DNA of 64,000 nt from Corbicula japonica (lineage: Eukaryota > Mollusca > Bivalvia > Venerida > Cyrenidae): assembly GCA_038501625.1 (NCBI GenBank), contig JAZAYU010000061.1:1538303-1602302 (forward strand). The letters are read 5' to 3'. The notes beneath the pieces were generated by a model. It was given only the letters and a program-made list of their open reading frames with translations. It was not told the DNA's origin and ran no database searches. Position 1 is the first letter of the stretch; each line of letters opens with the position of its first letter. This document shows positions 9,801 to 18,848 of the stretch, one piece after another. The translations under genes and the position numbers were made by a program.

Positions 9801-11697
9801 CAAATGGCCCTGTATCACACAAGACAGAAGGCCCTTTATCATTTAATAAGGATATATGGCCCTATCTTGCCCAATATTGCATGGAAGCTACAGGCTACGA
9901 CTGCCAAACAGTCTTTTGGCTACTGGCCTAATGAACTGACTAAAAGTCTGACAGACTGGTAGCTACTGGCTTGAAGGAACTAACAAAATAGCTATAGGCT
10001 CTTAGGGACTTCCAAATTTCCAACTGATAATTAACCCTTTCCTCCATATATACGCATTTTTACGCCTGTGCCACCAGTGTAGATCCAGATCAGCCGGCAC
10101 ATGAATGTGCTGGCTGATCTGGATCTAAACTGTTCGCCCTCGCAATAAAGGTGTATATATGGAGAAAAGGGTTAAATACACATAGTACAGACAGAAAAAT
10201 GGTTACCTGAAGTAGCCAGTAACATCGTCGATGAAATGTTGGGAGGATAGCTGAATGAACGTATGATCCATAGATGCACTGAAACAGACAGGAAGACATT
10301 GGAAATAATTTAATTTGCTGTACGGTACTTTATAAATAAACTTATGCATATATACTTCTAAAAATTGTTGTTGTTTTTTCTATCCAAAATCTAAATAAAA
10401 ATGTAGATCCTAGTAACATCACACAGATAAAATAGTAAACATGGAGGAGAATACACGAGGGGGTTATAGCTACTGACTTCTGACCAACAGCTCACAGTGG
10501 TCATAATCATTTTGTGCAAAGTTTGGTCGAGAAGAAACAAAGATGCTGATCATGGAGTGAATAGGACACCCCTTTTTTTTATTTTTTGATCGTTAAGAAA
10601 AAAAGGTCTTGAAATCAAACCAACAAGATTATTTTTTATCAGTATTGATCATTCTGTGCCCAAGATCATAAAACTAAATCTGGAGACCAGTCTCAAATTT
10701 CAAGCATCCGATCAATCAAATGCTTGAGATTTGAGACTTGTCCCCATTTCAGCAAATCAGATGCTTGAGATTTGAGACTGTTATCTAGGGCTATAGACTC
10801 TTACTTCTAAGCCCTGAACTTTGAGTTTCATGTGATCTTCTCGGATAGTCTTCCCATCCTTCCTCTTCTTCCAGCAGTAACCGTCCTTCCGGTACCGGAC
10901 ACTGTTCCGGTTGAACAAGAACATACAGCCACTTTGTGGTCGTTGTTTAACCTCATGGTTCTGCCAGTCCGAATGCTGAGAAAATGCCAGCAATATACTC
11001 GCTATCTCCTGTAAAAAGAAAATTTCCATAAGCTCCATGGAAGCAACCAATACCCCATCTGCAGCTATTGAAGATTCAGCTCAGTGTGCACATCCTTGCT
11101 GTCTGATCACAATCTACACTAGTGGTGAAAAGAAACATTGTGTAAAACCTTAAAATCTCTTTCTAGTCTTGTGTAGGGGAAGTTCTATACATGTATTCAC
11201 AAAAATCTTTACTATTAAGAAATTTAAATTCATGAAACCATTATTAATATTAAGCCCTGATTTTTTTAACTTAAAAATTCTGTTAAACCCTTTACTCCAT
11301 ACATATGGGTTTTATTGTCTGTGTGACCAGTGTAGAGCATGATCTGCTGGCATATCCATACCATATGAAATTGATCTAAATTGGTCACTTCTTACCCCTA
11401 TTGAATCTAAAAGTGACAAGTTTAAATCTGGATCAAATGTCATGGACATGTCACTGATCTTGATCTACACTGTTCACCCATGGGATAACAGCCATATTCC
11501 ATGGAGAGAGTGTTAAATGAAATCTTCAGCTTGCATCCTTTTTTCAATTGCATGACTTGAAACTTTCATGTTCTAGTAATGAAAATCTTCTAATCAGACC
11601 TCATTGGTGTTCCATCGATGGCGAGCTCGCGGCAGCACCTGAGCAACTTTGACAGATTCCAACTGCTTTGGTAACTGTATGTTACTTGGAATGTGAT
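705..11697 (-). CDS. CAMTA: CAMTA calmodulin-binding transcription activator, partial gene (7 exons)
   Basis: Seven minus-strand coding exons, in transcript order 11697-11600, 11008-10805, 10278-10207, 8619-8481, 8087-8056, 7129-5840 and 825-705, have GT-AG borders and compatible phases and total 1956 nt (652 codons). They encode the CG-1 DNA-binding domain, with HRWNTNE, RKDGYCWKKRKDGK and PTFHRRCYWLLQ nearly identical to animal CAMTA proteins. A long Ser/Gln/Asn-rich segment follows, then ITDFSPEWAY and VLVTGPW at the start of the TIG fold. CAMTA proteins are nuclear transcription factors that also carry ankyrin repeats and calmodulin-binding IQ motifs. Those parts lie beyond the left edge. 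The initiator exon upstream of 11697 was not found. Vertebrates have CAMTA1 and CAMTA2 and most invertebrates have one gene, so I give no paralogue number. Confidence 0.95.
873..1073. repeat. F1 foldback element (TTAA/CCC MITE), decayed copy
   Basis: Starts CTTTCCTCCATATAAAAG and ends ATGGAGGAAAGGGTTA. The interior carries the family signatures GTAGATCCAGATCAGC and GGATCTACACTGTTTGC. It lies in a CAMTA intron and cannot be read as a gene. Confidence 0.8.
1183..2166. mobile_element. P1 pearl-like tandem-repeat element
   Basis: The left end AACTAGACTGTGTCCTCAGG contains a small GTCCTCAGGAC hairpin and is followed by TGATGCCCCCAC. The body is four to five units of 155 bp (GGGCCATAACTCTGGTAAAA at about 1481, 1635, 1790 and 1946). 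A GACGGACGGAC tract follows, then the 3' hairpin TGCCTCCCACTTTGTGGGGGCA. The left ATGCCCCCAC is the inverse of the right GTGGGGGCAT. This matches the bivalve pearl/CvA-type architecture of tandem core repeats beside an ACGG-type microsatellite. Minus-strand frames of 76-97 codons here are by-products of the repeat. Confidence 0.85.
2541..2689. repeat. F2 palindrome (about 150 bp)
   Basis: Near-perfect inverted repeat. The arm AGGGCTGAAGGTTATAAAAC leads to GCATCTGATTGGCTGAAATG, and the centre is GGCGACTGGTCGCC. The same arms recur at 8716, 10666, 12598, 16429, 23992, 50443 and 62413. Confidence 0.9.
3252..4431. repeat. Direct repeats of about 125 bp flanking 0.9 kb, with an inverted copy inside
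   Basis: The segment at 3252-3376 (CTACCTCGTAATGTAAATTT ... ATTGCCTAAGTGAGGAA) recurs almost unchanged at 4304-4431 in the same orientation. A ~40-bp part (GGCAATAGAAAATTAATTCC) is present inverted at about 4112-4150. The interior holds no coding potential that I recognise. The arrangement could be a degraded mobile element with terminal repeats or a local duplication. Just before it, 3025-3090 holds a 34-bp direct duplication (TGGCTGGCTTAA ... TTAGCGAGGCCAA). Confidence 0.7.
4497..5766. mobile_element. P1 pearl-like tandem-repeat element, longer copy
   Basis: Same left end as the copy at 1183 (AACTAGACTGTGTCCACAGG, TGATGCCCCCAC) and the same right end (GACGG tract, then TGCCTCCCACTTTGTGGGGGCA). 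It has about seven internal units. The right-hand ones are spaced exactly 155 bp apart (GGGCCATAACTCTGG near 5253, 5408 and 5563), and the left-hand units are more diverged. It ends about 75 bp before the CAMTA exon boundary at 5840. Confidence 0.85.
5840..7129 (-). CDS. CAMTA: CAMTA large central exon (linker and start of TIG domain)
   Basis: 1290 nt (430 codons), open throughout, phase 0 on both sides, acceptor ATTTTCAG, donor GAG|GTAAAT. It begins LDETIMTLVQRLIDNQDRF and is then low-complexity, rich in Ser, Asn, Gln and Thr, with an acidic Leu-rich stretch (LDQLDLIDMPELE) that could be part of the activation region. It ends ITDFSPEWAYTE, the conserved entry to the CAMTA TIG (Rel-like immunoglobulin) domain. 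A single very large exon in this part of the gene is also usual in vertebrate CAMTA. The open frame running on past 5840 is intronic. Confidence 0.95.
7535..7640. repeat. F1 foldback element remnant
   Basis: Carries AACCAGTGTAGATCCAGATC and GGATCTACACAGTAC from the F1 family, with both ends degraded. It directly precedes the TA-CCGT MITE at 7651. Confidence 0.6.
7651..7836. mobile_element. MITE with TACCGTCATTG ends, copy 1
   Basis: The terminal inverted repeats TACCGTCATTGTTTGAATAT and TATTTGAAAAATGACGGTA bracket about 186 bp containing several AAGCCGCAC/GTGCGGCTT motifs. The outermost TA on each side is compatible with a TA target-site duplication, as in Tc1/mariner-type elements. A second copy lies at 51005. 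Confidence 0.8.
8056..8087 (-). CDS. CAMTA: CAMTA 32-nt microexon
   Basis: A 32-nt exon between acceptor TTTTTCCAG and donor GTG|GTAAG. With the one base carried over from 8481 it yields 11 codons (FSSIEGESLPV) and returns the frame to phase 0 for the next exon. No protein-level match is expected at this size. The evidence is the pair of good splice sites and the exact phase fit on both sides. Confidence 0.75.
8481..8619 (-). CDS. CAMTA: CAMTA exon: end of CG-1 domain
   Basis: 139 nt, entering in phase 0 and leaving one base into a codon. It encodes NPDIVLVHYLNVP, then TEWTKEELMEQLKPM. Two overlapping donors are possible. ATGT|GTAAAT is preferred because the split codon then becomes Phe, giving LKPMF as in vertebrate CAMTA, and because it sets the correct frame through the following 32-nt exon. 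Confidence 0.93.
8636..8700. repeat. F1 foldback fragment
   Basis: Short piece (GCCATCTGATCTGGATTGGC ... GATCAGAAATAACCCAA) with both ends missing, just 5' of a CAMTA exon on the minus strand. Confidence 0.55.
8716..8789. repeat. F2 palindrome, right half only
   Basis: Only one arm is present (CAGCCAATCAGGTGCTTGAG to TATAACCTTCAGCCCTG), abutting a truncated P1 element. The missing half suggests deletion or insertion damage. Confidence 0.7.
8795..9047. mobile_element. P1 pearl-like element, single-unit truncated copy
   Basis: Contains the P1 left part CTGATGCCCCCACTGCTACA, about one core unit (GGCCATAACTCGGGTAAAAA), a short GACG-like tract and a decayed right end (TTTGTGAGGGCATAAA). It shows that unit number varies between copies of the family. 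Confidence 0.75.
9058..9165. repeat. Dispersed ~100-bp repeat (partner at 17017)
   Basis: The segment with GCAAAATGTAAATAAAATGC then ACCCAGAGGAAGCAAA is shared with 17017-17115 in the same orientation. The family is unassigned, and no terminal repeats are visible. Confidence 0.6.
9718..9860. repeat. Short degenerate tandem repeat
   Basis: Repeats of the type GGACAAATGGCCCTGTATCAC, about 25-35 bp each with four to five imperfect copies. The open frames over it are by-products of the repeat. Confidence 0.55.
10031..10175. repeat. F1 foldback element, internally deleted
   Basis: Both TTAA-CCCTTTCCTCC ends are intact, but the middle third is missing, leaving 145 bp. CCAGTGTAGATCCAGATCAG meets GGCTGATCTGGATCTAAACT directly, so the copy is almost a plain hairpin. 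Confidence 0.85.
10207..10278 (-). CDS. CAMTA: CAMTA exon: CG-1 domain, HRRCYWLL segment
   Basis: 72 nt (24 codons), phase 0 on both sides, acceptor TTTCAG, donor CAG|GTAACC. It encodes CIYGSYVHSAILPTFHRR and CYWLLQ, the conserved centre of CG-1. An internally deleted F1 foldback element lies just downstream in the intron (10031-10175). Confidence 0.96.
10666..10791. repeat. F2 palindrome, rearranged copy
   Basis: Contains the F2 arms (CATAAAACTAAATCTGGAGA, CAAATCAGATGCTTGAGATT) with the central GACTGGTC replaced by a partial duplication of the arm. It ends 14 bp before the CAMTA exon boundary at 10805. Confidence 0.65.
10805..11008 (-). CDS. CAMTA: CAMTA exon: CG-1 domain core
   Basis: 204 nt (68 codons), phase 0 on both sides, acceptor TTTTTACAG, donor GAA|GTAAG. 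It encodes EIASILLAFSQHSDW, then RPQSGCMFLFNRN, RYRKDGYCWKKRKDGK and REDHMKLKVQGLE. The basic KKRKDGK run is the conserved part of CG-1, implicated in nuclear targeting and DNA contact. Conservation to vertebrate CAMTA1 is very strong, so this exon anchors the gene call. Confidence 0.97.
11283..11515. repeat. F1 foldback element, diverged copy
   Basis: TTAAACCCTTTACTCCATAC at the left and GGAGAGAGTGTTAA at the right, with diverged interior GTGTAGAGCATGATCTGC and TTGATCTACACTGTTCACCC. Confidence 0.75.
11600..11697 (-). CDS. CAMTA: CAMTA exon: start of CG-1 domain
   Basis: 98 nt beginning in phase 2 (two bases complete a split codon) and ending in phase 0. It encodes LPKQLESVKVAQVLPRARH then RWNTNE, matching the CAMTA segment that opens the CG-1 domain. 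The acceptor is a CAG just above 11697 and the donor is GAG|GTCTGA, a weak but acceptable site. This is the most 5' exon I could identify. Confidence 0.9.
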
Positions 11698-11780
11698 CTG
11701 AAAAAAGTATTTTATGTATTATATTCATAACTAAGTAGACTTTTGTTTCACTGACCTTTGAAAATTTACTTTGAACTAGC

Positions 11781-11983
11781 TAACCCTTTCGTCCATTTAT
11801 AAACATGTCTTTCATCGCATGTGCCATCTGATCAGGATCTGCACTGTCACCTTTTGCAAGAAATAACCTAATAAATCAAAAAGCAAACATTGAAGATCGT
11901 GAACAGATGGCACAGATGTGCCAGCTGATCAGGATCTACACTTTTGCCCATGCCATAAAGATGTATATGAAAGAAAAGTTTAA
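11781..11983. repeat. F1 foldback element, diverged copy
   Basis: Starts TAACCCTTTCGTCCATTTAT and ends GAAAGAAAAGTTTAA. The interior has GCCATCTGATCAGGATCTGC and GTGCCAGCTGATCAGGATCT. It lies 84 bp 5' of the most upstream CAMTA exon found. Confidence 0.75.
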
Positions 11984-12129
11984 TATTTGTGCGGTGCATA
12001 TTTCATGGATTGAAGGGGATGATCAGTCCAAAAATTTAAATCCCCAGTTAGTGAACCATTAATAAACTAAATCAGATTACCTTGCAATGACATAGTAATT
12101 TAAATTAAAAGGTTTGAAATAAGATTTAT

Positions 12130-12598
12130 CTCCATGGATACAGGTTTTATCTTATATGCCACTAGCGTAGATCCTGATTAGCCTTCACATCTGTTTAATC
12201 CTTTCCTGGATATATACGCATTTTTACGCATGTGCGACCAGTGTAGATCCAGATCAGCCGGCACATCTGTGCCGTCTGATCAGGATCTGCACTGGTCGCA
12301 TTTTGATCAGAAATAACCTAATGAATCAAAAAGCGAACTGTTTAGATCCTGATCAGATGGCACGGATGTGCCGGCTGATCTGGATCTAAACTGTTCGCCC
12401 TAGCAATGAAGGTGTGTCTGTACAGGAAAGGGTTAATCAAGGTTTACAATGTGTGTGTTTTGATTTAATACATTATTTGTGACTAAAAGGTCTAAACAAA
12501 CTGTTTAGATCCAGATCAGGCTGCAGGGAGGCACAGGCTGATCTGGATCTACCTGGTAACTCATAAGATATTTACTGTATCCATTGAGTAAAGAGTTC
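12130..12598. repeat. F1 foldback cluster: full copy 12194-12435 between two remnants
   Basis: The central copy has TTAATCCTTTCCTGGATATA and GTACAGGAAAGGGTTAA ends and the complete interior (GCCGGCACATC ... GATGTGCCGGC). A partial copy lies on each side (12130-12193 and 12436-12598), so this looks like an insertion of a younger F1 into or beside an older one. Confidence 0.8.
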
Positions 12599-12749
12599 AG
12601 GGCTGAAGATCATAAAACTAAGTTTTGAGATCAGTCTCAAATCTCAAGGATCTGATTGGTTGAAATGGCGACTGGTCGCCATTTCAGCCAATCAGATGCT
12701 TGAGATTTGAGACTGATCTCCAGATTTAGTTTTATGATCTTGGGCACTG
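12598..12749. repeat. F2 palindrome with CAGGGC/CACTG ends
   Basis: CAGGGCTGAAGATCATAAAA at the left and TTTTATGATCTTGGGCACTG at the right form long inverted arms around GGCGACTGGTCGCC. The CAG...CTG ends are reminiscent of hAT-type MITEs. Confidence 0.85.
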
Positions 12750-12914
12750 ATCTGAATATCTATCAATGTTTTAAAGGTAAGTAAAAACAACATGTAAACA
12801 AATCTAAACACAATTATTTGAGATACAGCTGCTGAATGATTGATTCATACATCCAGTCTTACAGCTGCTTCACAATAAGAAAATGACAATTTCTACCCAA
12901 AACTCATAAACCAA

Positions 12915-13150
12915 GCTTTCCATCCAGCCCTGGCCTACCTCCCGTTCACTTCCCTGCCCAGCTCTGGCCTGCAACCCTCTACTTCACTTCCCTGGCCTGC
13001 TTCACTGCGATCCAATTCTGGCCAAGCCCCATCCCAGCCCAGCTCAGGTCTGCCTCCTATCTGTCCAGCTTTGGCCTGCACCCTATCTGCTTAGCTCTAG
13101 CCTGTACCCCATTGCCCATTTCTGGCCTGCCCCTTCCATGCACAGCGCTG
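12915..13150. repeat. C-rich degenerate tandem repeat (CCAGCTCTGGCCTGC)
   Basis: About 12 loose copies of a 15-25-bp motif (CCCAGCTCTGGCCTGC, CCAGCTTTGGCCTGC, ACTTCCCTGGCCTGC). It stands out from the AT-rich surroundings by composition. No coding potential was recognised. Confidence 0.6.
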
Positions 13151-13700
13151 AGCTGACCCTTCCTACTTGTTTTTTTTTACTGGATTTTGTAATTTTTAAT
13201 ATTTGAAACCACCAATAAATCTGGCTCATCTTATTATTCAAAGATGTGAAGAAATGAGGTCAAACAGGATTTCTCTTAAACAATGAATTCTATAAACATC
13301 AAACAAAAATACAGAAACACTGAAACAGACATCTGCTTTATTCTGGAAATTAATGAATGAACGAGATCTATTGTGTAAATCAGTTTCTGTCATCATGACT
13401 TGCTAATCAATATGGAATGAAGAAGACATTATTAGATTTTTAACTTATTTAGTCTCCGTGGAATTGGTTAATCATGTAGACAGTCAGAAAGGCAGGCACC
13501 GATGGCAGGCAAACATTGATTGGTTCATTTTTTCTAAAAAATGGAAAGCAAGTTTTCCATGCGTGACTTCAATTATCTGGAACCATGTCTGTTTACCATG
13601 ATCTTGTTACAGTAATGAGGAGTAGTTTTCAACAAGAATATTTTGGTGGCCTCATATTTAAACCATTTTGGGTTCAAACATCATGGTTTCATTGTGGTGC
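13151..13700. other. No gene or repeat recognised
   Basis: AT-rich sequence. Short plus-strand frames starting here run into the F1 element at 13708 and are not credible genes. Confidence 0.5.
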
Positions 13701-13707
13701 ATGTATT

Positions 13708-14360
13708 ATCCCTTTCCTCCATATATACGCATTTTTACGCATGTACGACCAGTGTAGATCCAGATCAGCCGGCAAATCCGTGTCATCTGATCAGGATCTG
13801 CACTGGTCGCATTTTGGTCAGAAATAACCTTATGAATCAAAAAGCAAACAGTGCAGATCCTGATCAGATGGCACAGAAAATTTTTTACAGATTGCTTAAC
13901 AAAACTGGTTGGTCCAGTTTGTTGAGTACAAATACTTGTGTGGTTATGTTTAACCCTTTTCTTGATATTTACGCATTTTTACGCATGTGCAACCAGTGTA
14001 GATTCTGATCAGCCGGCACATCCGTGCCGTCTGATCAGGATCTGCACTGGTCGCATTTTGGTCAGAAATAACCTAATGAATCAAAAAGCGAACAGTTTAG
14101 ATCCTGATCAGACGGCACGGATGTGCCGGCTGATCTGGATCTAAACTGTTCGCCCTAGCAGTAAAGGTGTATCTGTACAGGAAAGGGTTACCCTCCTTTT
14201 ACTCCATATATTGGTGTTTTAACATGTACACAACCTGTGTTGATCCAGATCAGCCATCACATCTGTGCCATCTGATCAGGATCTGTGATGTTCACTTATT
14301 GGTCAGAAATAACCTGATCAATCAAAAAGCAAGCAATGCAGATCCAGTTCAGATGGAACC
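13708..14360. repeat. Cluster of three F1 foldback copies
   Basis: 13708-13876 is truncated at its right end after AGATCCTGATCAGATGGC. 13949-14191 is complete, with TTAACCCTTTTC and GGAAAGGGTTA ends. 14192-14360 is a third, right-truncated copy. Open frames of 80-121 codons here (with peptides such as CRLIRICTGRILVRNNL) arise from the repeat and recur at every copy. Confidence 0.85.
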
Positions 14361-15660
14361 TCAAAGCAGCTTTGCTGGTCCTGCTAATTTCATTTCCATA
14401 TTCTATATAAAAATACCAGAGAAAGCTCTAACTTCGAAACATCAACAACATGTGTCATTCCATTGAATAATAAAGATTTTAAAAATCATCTTGCAGATTC
14501 CAGGTTCTAAGTTTTACTGTATTCACCAACAAGATTAATGATTTGGATGTATTGAAAACATCTTCATAGTTAATAGTGCCAAGTACAACAATCTTAGTTG
14601 AGACTAGATGTATGTATCTGATGAATGATAAAGAATTTAAAAGTCTTTAAAATTTGCTGTTTTCATGTTACAAGACATGATTACTCCATGATCATAACCG
14701 GTAAATAAATGAATCTCCAAACTGCAAAACAGTGTTGTTGTATTGTGTGAGAGAACCGTAGAGACTATGTCTTAATTGCTGTATAATACCAAACAATTCC
14801 AAATGTGCAGGTGATTCTCAGTTGATCTTCAGTGTTTCAAAATGTTCCCCAGTTTTAAACATGCAAAATCTTTCTGTTAGCATGCCATGGCAACCAGAGT
14901 TTGCATTAAATTCAAATATCTTTATACATGTATAATATATAATAGTTAGATTCTGCCTTGCAACCACAACATTACACACCAAGCGCGGCGACTGATATTT
15001 TTGCACGGCGAAGTATAATTGACAGAACGTTGTTGATAGCTAATCCCGCCTTCAGGTTGCTTTACTGTAAGCCACACCTTTCGTTAATGTTTCAACATCC
15101 ACAATTGAAATGAACCCACAGCAACAAAAATTTGATTGACAGCAAAATGTAATTTGAAAGTAAAGCACAGCGTCTTTTGATTGGAGCAGCAGTTATAACA
15201 GTCGTTGCATGACAAAAACACAATCAACGTCTTTTGAAGTGCTGCAGTGCAAAATTTGTTTAGGTAGGTTGCTAGCTGGGTCAAAATCTAATTGAAATTG
15301 AAATTTGTAGTAACAAAATCATTGTAAAGTGGTATACACCTGCCAACTGGTTTTTGATGGACAAAGTTAATCCTGGAGTTATCACTGACAGTGATTGTTT
15401 CGAACTTGCCTTTTTGATTTATTACACTGATGTACTAAATTTAATAAAAGCATGCCAATCTGTCATGACAGGGTAAAGTAGGCCAATTTTAAGATGAAAA
15501 CTGGCATGAGAAAAATAAAAGAGCATGTGAATTTTTGTAAGTCTTGAGAAATTGTGGCATGTAAACAGAAACTGTAAATCAATAAAAAGGAATAAAACTA
15601 TGTTTGATACAGCAAAATTTTATTCTGCAACTGTTAAATATTCAATGAACTGTTTGTTTT
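14361..15660. other. Intergenic or intronic stretch, nothing recognised
   Basis: AT-rich. Minus-strand frames of 62 and 66 codons (14818-15284) have no recognisable domain and no neighbouring splice context. This region could hide a small 5' exon of CAMTA. Confidence 0.4.
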
Positions 15661-15665
15661 CTTAA

Positions 15666-15916
15666 AGCTTTCCTCCATATATAGTATAAAATTATATACG
15701 CATTTTTACGTGTGTGCAACCAGTTTTGATCCAGATCAGCCAGCACATCTGTGCCGTCTGATCAGGATCTGCACTGGTCGCTTTTTGGTCAGAAATAACC
15801 TAATAAATCAAACAGCGAACAGTGCGGATCCTGATCAGATGGCAAGGATGTGCCAGCTGATATGGATCTACACTGTTTGTCCATGCCATAAAGCTGTTTA
15901 TATGGAGGAAAATGTT
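15666..15916. repeat. F1 foldback element
   Basis: CTTTCCTCCATATATAG start and TATGGAGGAAAATGTTGAA end, with the full interior and a ~16-bp insertion (ATAAAATTATATAC) near the left end. Confidence 0.8.
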
Positions 15917-16428
15917 GAAAAGCTCGGTTAGAAATTTCCACAATTCAGATTTTAGGAGATGTAAGAAGAATCATTACTGATACTGTACGAATTTCTATTT
16001 ATAGTTGCCTATAAATGTTTGTTTTCCATTTAGAGAGTATTAAAATGGATGTCTTTTTAGACAATCCCTTATTTGTCTTTCATTCAAAGTCCGGTTTACA
16101 GTATATCAATATTCTAGAATGTTCCCCCAAAAACGTAACAATACCAGAAACAACTGTTTGTTTTCCATTCACATTCTAAGCTCTGGAAAGAGGTGATGCT
16201 GCTGTTATAAGTAGGCAAATGTTTACCCAGCGAACAATAAACAAGCAGACAGACCATATTCCCTCCCTAGAGTCGGCAAGGATGTGCTATATTATGGGAG
16301 AATGGTAATCAATATAATTCTAGGAGAGCTGTAATTATCACTTGTCATTCGCTCAGTCTATCAGGAATTCACTCATTTGTTCATTTCCCTACCAGTATGA
16401 CCTAGAATATTCATGATTATTTGTGCTG

Positions 16429-16568
16429 AAGATTATAAAACTGAAAATGAAAACCAGTCTCCAATCTCAAGCATCTGATTGGCTGAAATGGCGACCAGTC
16501 GCCATTTCAGCCAATCAGATGCTTGAGTTTTGAGACTGGTTTTCATTCTCATTTTATGATCTTCAGGT
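16429..16568. repeat. F2 palindrome
   Basis: Arms GCTGAAGATTATAAAACTGA and TTTTATGATCTTCAGGTCTG around GGCGACCAGTCGCC. The arms are almost perfectly complementary. Confidence 0.85.
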
Positions 16569-16593
16569 CTGATCTTATTGTATTTATTTTCTC

Positions 16594-16837
16594 TTAACCC
16601 TTTCCTCCATATTTACGCATTTTTACACATGTGCGACCAGTGTAGATCCAGATCAGCCGGCACATCTTTGCCGTCTGATCAGGATCTGCACTGGTTGCAT
16701 TTTGGTCAGAAATAACCTAACAAATCAAAGAGAGCGAAAAGTTTAGATCCTGATCAGACGGCACGGATGTGCCGGCTGATCTGGATCTAAACTGTTCACC
16801 CATGCAATAAAGGTGTATCTATGGAGGAAAGGTTTAA
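16594..16837. repeat. F1 foldback element, complete
   Basis: TTAACCCTTTCCTCCATATT to ATGGAGGAAAGGTTTAA, with full interior. It lies 25 bp from an F2 palindrome. Confidence 0.85.
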
Positions 16838-17016
16838 ATATAATCATTATTACTTAAATCAAGTTGAAATTTGATAAACACTAGTAAAAAAGAGGGGTAC
16901 AGGTGCAGCCCTGCTTTCATACTTACCACAGACATATTTGCAGGAATCAATTGACATTACATCTAAGCAAGCTGATTTCATTAAAATTGAGTTAAAAAAC
17001 ATCAATCTGATACGCT

Positions 17017-17115
17017 GTTGGTCAGATTTCCTAATTTACAATCCCGCAGCAAAATGTAAATAAAATGCACCCAGAAAATGCAAAACGCCAGTCTTTGATA
17101 GCTGATTCCAGGTTT
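17017..17115. repeat. Dispersed ~100-bp repeat (partner at 9058)
   Basis: Shares GCAAAATGTAAATAAAATGC, then ACCCAGAAAATGCAAA, with 9058-9165. Unclassified. Confidence 0.6.
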
Positions 17116-17336
17116 CTTCTGTATAAGGGTTTGAATGTATTAAATTTGTGCCAATGACTCCTAAAAGAAAATGGGAAATTCTTAGAAAAGGTAATTATGT
17201 ACAAGTTTTCCAGAAAGGAGGTTCCTTAAGGTAGTTGAAATTTCCTATTTTCTGGCCAAAATCCCTATGAAAATTAAATATTGCTGCCCAAAAAGGGGGT
17301 TCGAGCTTACTCACTGAACTCCCTCTGAATCCACCC

Positions 17337-17425
17337 CTAAAAGTCTGACATTCGATTGGTCAGAATGAGGACAGGTCTAAATTTCAACCAATAAGCTGCT
17401 TAGGACTTGAAACTGGTCTGCAGTC
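17337..17425. repeat. Diverged F2-like inverted repeat
   Basis: GACATTCGATTGGTCAGAAT ... ACCAATAAGCTGCTTAGGAC ... TTGAAACTGGTCTGCAG resembles F2 (GATTGGCTGAAAT, TTGAGACTGGTTT) at low identity. It may be an old F2 copy or a related family. Confidence 0.4.
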
Positions 17426-17488
17426 TAATTTCCCTAAGCAGCCATTTTCAAGATCTACAATGGACGTCAATGTCAGTTGATTCTATGT

Positions 17489-18848
17489 GTTTAACAAGAG
17501 CCGTCAGAGACGGGTTATGCTCCCCAACGCCGCTTTGTCACAAATACTTTTTTGTTAGAACAGGAAGAATTTGTAAGAAAGATATTGTATTTGAAAGTTT
17601 CCTTTACGATTCAAACAGAAAGCATTTTACAATATTGTACAAAAATAAGACAAAAAAAATGAGAAATTTCAAAGGGCACTAACTCAAAAATGAATAAAGC
17701 AAGAGTTATGGTTCTTGTGCATTGCACTGCTCTGCATTGAGATCATTCTACTTATGAAGTTTCAAGTTCAGAAACTTTTATACTTTGTGAGATATGCACC
17801 AGATAAAACTAAGTAAGAGAAATTTCAAAGGGAAATAAATAAAAAATCAATAAAGCAAGATTTATGGTTCTTGTGCACTGCACTGCGCCTCATTGAGATC
17901 TATCTACTTATGAAGTTTCAACTTCCTAACTCTTATACTTTGTGAGATATGCCCCGGACAAAAAGTAAGTATGGTAAATTTCAAAGGGCATTAACTCTAT
18001 AATGAATAAAGCAAGAGTTATGGTTCTTGTGTGCTGCACTGCTCCTCAACGAATTCATTCTACTTATGAAGTTTCAAGTTCATAACTCTTATACTTTGTG
18101 TGATATGCCCTGGACAAAAAGTAAGTAAGAGAAATTTCAAAGGGCAATAACTCAAAAATGAATAAAGCAAGAGTTATGGTTCTTATGCACTGCACTGCTC
18201 CTCATTGAGATCTATCTACTTATGAAGTTTCAACTTCATAACTCTTATACTTTGTGAGATATGCCCCGGACAAAAAGTAAGTATGAGAAATTTCAAAGGG
18301 CAATAACTCAAAAATGAATAAAGCAAGAGTTATGGTTCTTGTGCACTGCACTGCTCCTCATTGAGATCTATCTACTTATGAAGTTTCAACTTCATAACTC
18401 TTATACTTTGTGAGATATGCCCCGGACAAAAAGTAAGTATGAGAAATTTCAAAGGGCAATAACTCAAAAATTAATAAAGCAAGAGTTATGGTTCTTGTGC
18501 ACTGCACTGCTCCTCATTGAGATCTATCTACTTATGAAGTTTCAACTTCATAACTCTTAGACTTTGTGAGATATGCCCCGGACAAAAAGTAAGTATGAGA
18601 AATTTCAAAGGGCAATAACTCAAAAATGAATAAAGCAAGAGTTATAGTTCTTGTGCACTGCACTGCTCCTCAACGAGATCTAACTACCTATGAAGTTTAG
18701 TCTTGATACCTCTCATAGTTTTTGTGTAATTGTCCGGACAATATTATGACGGACGGACGGACGGACGGACGGACGAACGGACGAACGGGACGGACGGACG
18801 GACAAAGCGACAACTATATGCTCCCCCGAATTTCGGGGGGAGCATAAT
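17489..18848. mobile_element. P2 pearl-like tandem-repeat element
   Basis: The left end TTAACAAGAGCCGTCAGAGA is followed by TATGCTCCCC. There are about seven core units of ~155 bp (AAATTTCAAAGGGCAATAAC, GCAAGAGTTATGGTTCTTGT, CTTTGTGAGATATGCCCCGG), then a GGACGGACGG tract and the 3' hairpin TGCTCCCCCGAA/TTTCGGGGGGAGCA. Left TATGCTCCCC and right GGGGAGCATA are inverted repeats. The architecture is as in P1 but the core sequence is unrelated. No transposase is present. Confidence 0.85.

Noticed and set aside
13585..14466. Plus frames with VDPDQPAHPCRLIRICTGR and similar
   Set aside because: The same peptides appear at every F1 foldback copy in both orientations, so they are translations of the MITE and not genes.
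18754..18800. The GACGGACGG tract as an independent microsatellite locus or CRISPR-like array
   Set aside because: The same tract sits at the same place in every long P1 and P2 copy, just before the 3' hairpin, so it is a constituent of those elements.
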